DNA of 15,632 bases. Origin: M55B127 sp035269185. GTDB taxonomy: Bacteria > Bacillota > Halanaerobiia > Halanaerobiales > M55B127. A program made the translations under genes and the position numbers. Of the stretch, positions 14,855 through 15,632 are shown in pieces. Location: assembly GCA_964430875.1 (NCBI GenBank), contig CAYSHP010000056.1, positions 1-15,632 of the forward strand, given 5' to 3'. Within the stretch, counting starts at the first letter, position 1. Each line of letters begins with the position of its first letter. Under the pieces are notes generated by a model. It worked only from the letters and a program-made list of their open reading frames with translations. It made no database searches and was not told the origin of the DNA.

Positions 14855-15544
14855 ATGCTGGATGAAATTAAAAAAAGAGTTTTAACAGCCAATCTAGCAC
14901 TACCAAAATATGATTTAGTTACCTTTACCTGGGGTAATGTAAGTGAAATTGATCGGGAAAATGACTTAATAGTAATTAAACCCAGTGGAGTACCTTATGA
15001 AGAATTAACTGAAGAAAAATTAGTAGTAGTTAACCTTGCAGGAGAAACAGTTGAAGGTAATTTAAATCCTTCCTCAGACACTGCTACCCATCTTGAATTA
15101 TATAAACACTTTCCCGAGATTGGTGGAATCGTACACACCCACTCATCCTGGGCAACAGGTTGGGCGCAGGCCGGTAAGGGAATACCCTGTTTTGGTACTA
15201 CCCATGCTGATCACTTTTATGGTAAAATTCCTTGTACAAGAAAAATGTCTAATCCGGAAATTGAAAAAGAATATGAAAAGAATACCGGCCAGGTTATCGT
15301 TGAAACCTTTGATGAAATTGATGAAAATGAAATACCAGCTGTATTAGTAAATAGCCATGGACCATTTGTCTGGGGAGAAGATGCTATGGCTGCAGTTAAA
15401 AATTCTGTTGTCTTAGAAGAAGTTGCTAAGATGGCATATAGAACTGTTCAATTAGATGAACAGAGAGCTTCCATTAATCCTAACTTACTTGATAAACATT
15501 TTCTTAGAAAACATGGTAAAGAATCATATTATGGTCAAACTTAA
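14855..15544 (+). CDS. araD: L-ribulose-5-phosphate 4-epimerase
   Basis: A 229-residue class II aldolase-family epimerase converting L-ribulose-5-phosphate to D-xylulose-5-phosphate, the last step of bacterial L-arabinose catabolism. Metal-site residues are visible: H94 and H96 in HTHSSWATGWAQAG and H168 in VNSHGPFVWG. Also visible are the substrate-binding KPSGVPYEEL (42-51), PSSDTATH with D75 (72-79), and D119 in the THADHFYG stretch. The C-terminus ends KESYYGQT, with the tyrosine typical of AraD. The length matches E. coli AraD (231). The start follows an excellent AAAGGAGG site. The ribulokinase gene begins 37 bases downstream, which favours AraD over the ascorbate-pathway homologues UlaF and SgbE. 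Confidence 0.95.
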   Translation: MLDEIKKRVLTANLALPKYDLVTFTWGNVSEIDRENDLIVIKPSGVPYEELTEEKLVVVNLAGETVEGNLNPSSDTATHLELYKHFPEIGGIVHTHSSWATGWAQAGKGIPCFGTTHADHFYGKIPCTRKMSNPEIEKEYEKNTGQVIVETFDEIDENEIPAVLVNSHGPFVWGEDAMAAVKNSVVLEEVAKMAYRTVQLDEQRASINPNLLDKHFLRKHGKESYYGQT

Positions 15545-15581
15545 TATTTTATTAAAATATCAAAATTAGGAGGGAAAAAAG

Positions 15582-15632
15582 TTGAGTAAAAAATATTCAA
15601 TTGGAATTGATTTCGGCACAAAATCAGGTAGA
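15582..15632 (+). CDS. araB: Ribulokinase, 5' end only (runs off the window)
   Basis: The first 17 codons of a FGGY-family kinase. A TTG start at 15582 follows AGGAGGG and opens SKKYSIGIDFGTKSGR. The GIDFGTxSGR form of the N-terminal ATP-binding motif is characteristic of AraB-type L-ribulokinase, as opposed to xylulokinase (typically IDLGTSG). Its position directly after araD agrees. AraB phosphorylates L-ribulose to the substrate of AraD. The rest of the gene is beyond the window, so integrity cannot be judged. Confidence 0.85.
   Translation, partial: MSKKYSIGIDFGTKSGR

Noticed and set aside
15544..15560. AT-only inverted repeat between araD and araB
   Set aside because: ATATTTT and AAAATAT can pair across ATT, but such strings are common in this base composition. 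No T-run or conserved context supports a role.
1..15632. CRISPR arrays, tRNA/rRNA genes, insertion sequences, phage or toxin-antitoxin genes
   Set aside because: I looked for regular repeats, clover-leaf features, transposase motifs and terminal inverted repeats, and found none. The window is almost fully explained by metabolic genes.

Overview
The window is AT-rich, densely coded DNA with strong AGGAGG-type ribosome binding sites and consensus sigma-A promoters. This is typical of a fermentative low-GC Firmicute. The substrate-binding protein of the ABC transporter has a plain signal peptide with no lipobox cysteine, which suggests a two-membrane relative such as the Halanaerobiales. That placement is an inference, not something the sequence proves.

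Layout. Positions 1-331 hold no intact gene, but one frame is unusually open and may be a decayed coding remnant. A lone polysaccharide flippase gene (385-1884, +) follows, with its own extended -10 promoter. Next come two minus-strand genes, an RpiR/MurR-type regulator (3719-2868) and a ROK sugar kinase (2852-1920), forming a two-gene operon. The regulator is divergent from a long plus-strand operon (3955-14626): substrate-binding protein, two CUT1 permeases, FAD-dependent oxidoreductase, DUF4127 protein, NanE, GH38 alpha-mannosidase and NagB, closed by a good intrinsic terminator at 14646-14679. A new unit then starts with araD (14855-15544) and the first 17 codons of araB at the window edge, so L-arabinose catabolism continues beyond it.

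How the genes fit together. The main locus looks like a regulated uptake and degradation system for a mannose- and/or N-acetylmannosamine-containing oligosaccharide. The permease imports it, with the ATPase presumably encoded elsewhere, and the cytoplasmic GH38 enzyme removes alpha-mannose. The ROK kinase probably makes an amino-sugar 6-phosphate, NanE converts ManNAc-6-P to GlcNAc-6-P, and NagB turns GlcN-6-P into fructose-6-P and ammonia. Sialic acid lyase (NanA) and GlcNAc-6-P deacetylase (NagA) are both absent from this otherwise complete-looking operon. Two proteins without an assigned role, the FAD oxidoreductase and the DUF4127 protein, sit between transport and NanE. These are the best candidates for undescribed chemistry.

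Regulation. Between the regulator and the transporter operon lie two back-to-back promoters, each an exact TTGACA-N17-TATAAT. Their -35 boxes are the two ends of one roughly 42-bp quasi-palindrome built from GAATTTC/GAAATTC and GGAAT/ATTCC arms. This is almost certainly the operator through which the RpiR-family protein controls both directions.
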